Of a DNA stretch of 64,000 nucleotides, positions 63,636 through 64,000 are shown piece after piece. The stretch spans positions 59,954-123,953 of the forward strand of contig CAJAVU010000002.1 in NCBI GenBank assembly GCA_903945495.1, in the 5' to 3' direction. The notes beneath the pieces were generated by a model. It had not been told where the DNA came from. It saw nothing but the letters and a program-made list of their open reading frames with translations, and searched no databases. Source of the stretch: an uncultured Flavobacteriales bacterium. GTDB lineage: Bacteria; Bacteroidota; Bacteroidia; Flavobacteriales_D; Crocinitomicaceae. Each line of letters starts with the position of its first letter. The first letter of the stretch is position 1. The position numbers and the translations under genes are program-made.

Positions 63636-63991
63636 AATTCACTTTTTTTTACCGATTCACTCGGTTGTAGGTTGGTAATTTTGTTAACAGCTTCACTTAA
63701 TTCTGACCAAGTACTGTCTAATTCTTCTAAAAATGCTTTCCCCATTTTCGTTAAGGTAAAGTATTTACGCGGCGGTCCTGATTGTGATTCTTCCCAACGG
63801 TAGGACAGAAGCTCCATGTTTTTTAAGCGCGTTAAAAGCGGATAAAGTGTGCCTTCAACAACGATTAATTTGGCATCCTTCAAGGTTTCTAGAATTTCTG
63901 AAGGATAAGCTTCTTTCTTATCGAGAATGGATAGAATACAATATTCCAAGATTCCTTTTCGCATTTGGGCTTGTGTATTCTCTAAACTCAT
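63632..63991 (-). CDS. PadR-family transcriptional regulator
   Basis: 119 aa. Winged-helix DNA-binding domain with the family pattern G-I-L-E-Y-C-I-L-S-I-L, the E-G-T-L-Y-P-L-L-T-R-L segment, and G-P-P-R-K-Y-F-T-L-T-x-x-G (wing). The C-terminal helix dimerises. PadR usually represses stress or efflux genes. First gene of the padR-pspC pair; its start is 9 bp from the window edge. Confidence 0.93.
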   Translation of the reverse strand: MSLENTQAQMRKGILEYCILSILDKKEAYPSEILETLKDAKLIVVEGTLYPLLTRLKNMELLSYRWEESQSGPPRKYFTLTKMGKAFLEELDSTWSELSEAVNKITNLQPSESVKKSEL

Positions 63992-64000
63992 TTTAATTAT

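Overview
The window is a chromosomal stretch of an AT-rich member of the Bacteroidota, most likely Flavobacteriales and possibly close to Crocinitomicaceae/Fluviicola (the family-level guess is inference). Four lines of evidence support this. Several secreted proteins end in type IX secretion (T9SS) sorting domains. Promoters repeatedly match the Bacteroidota pattern TTG - about 20 bp - TAnnTTTG rather than sigma70. NuoG is the short form without a molybdopterin domain. CcoN and CcoO are fused, as are SecD and SecF, and the E1 alpha and beta subunits of the 2-oxoacid dehydrogenase.

Layout. 1-818: 3' end of a T9SS-exported propeller protein. 970-3419: paaABC (phenylacetyl-CoA epoxidase core) with an extra GreA/GreB-like gene inserted. 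3422-14855: a micro-oxic respiration block made of an Fnr-type regulator, hemN, ccoI, ccoS, ccoNO, ccoQ, ccoP, ccoG, ccoH and a TauE/SafE-like membrane protein. FNR-like palindromes lie in the fnr/hemN gap and in front of ccoS. 15008-16701: a VWA protein and a coiled-coil protein. 16777-26231 (minus strand): two tandem M1 metallopeptidases, a GNAT acetyltransferase, an S9 prolyl-oligopeptidase-type enzyme, a TolB/CsgG-like plus barrel protein and an XRE-type regulator. 26385-28268: rpsP, rimM and a tRNA1(Val) methyltransferase. 28472-41199: a complete 14-gene nuoA-N operon (respiratory complex I).

41246-48951 (minus strand) holds two tandem LytS/HisKA_2-type sensor kinases and a thioredoxin-like protein. 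Next come a 265-bp non-coding insertion with 31-32-bp terminal inverted repeats and a TTTAA target duplication (a MITE-like element), a small Cys-rich envelope cluster, and the E1 fusion. 49061-58862 (plus strand) holds a 35-residue membrane peptide gene, a choice-of-anchor-B/T9SS protein, a GT2 glycosyltransferase, a HAD phosphatase, a MORN-like protein, a lipoprotein, a second glycosyltransferase and secDF. 59028-63991 holds an exonuclease/GIY-YIG fusion, a repeat-rich DUF4476 protein, and a PspC membrane protein with its PadR regulator.

Functionally the window is dominated by aerobic and micro-oxic electron transport: NADH enters through complex I and oxygen is reduced by a cbb3 oxidase. 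The oxidase's assembly factors (ccoG, H, I, S) and anaerobic haem synthesis (hemN) sit together behind an Fnr-type sensor. The rest is mostly housekeeping and cell-envelope genes. I see no CRISPR array, prophage, defence island, rRNA or tRNA. The most unusual items are the MITE-like element at 44470-44734, short tandem repeat arrays abutting stop codons, a helically phased 11-bp repeat, and the Gre-like gene inside the paa operon.
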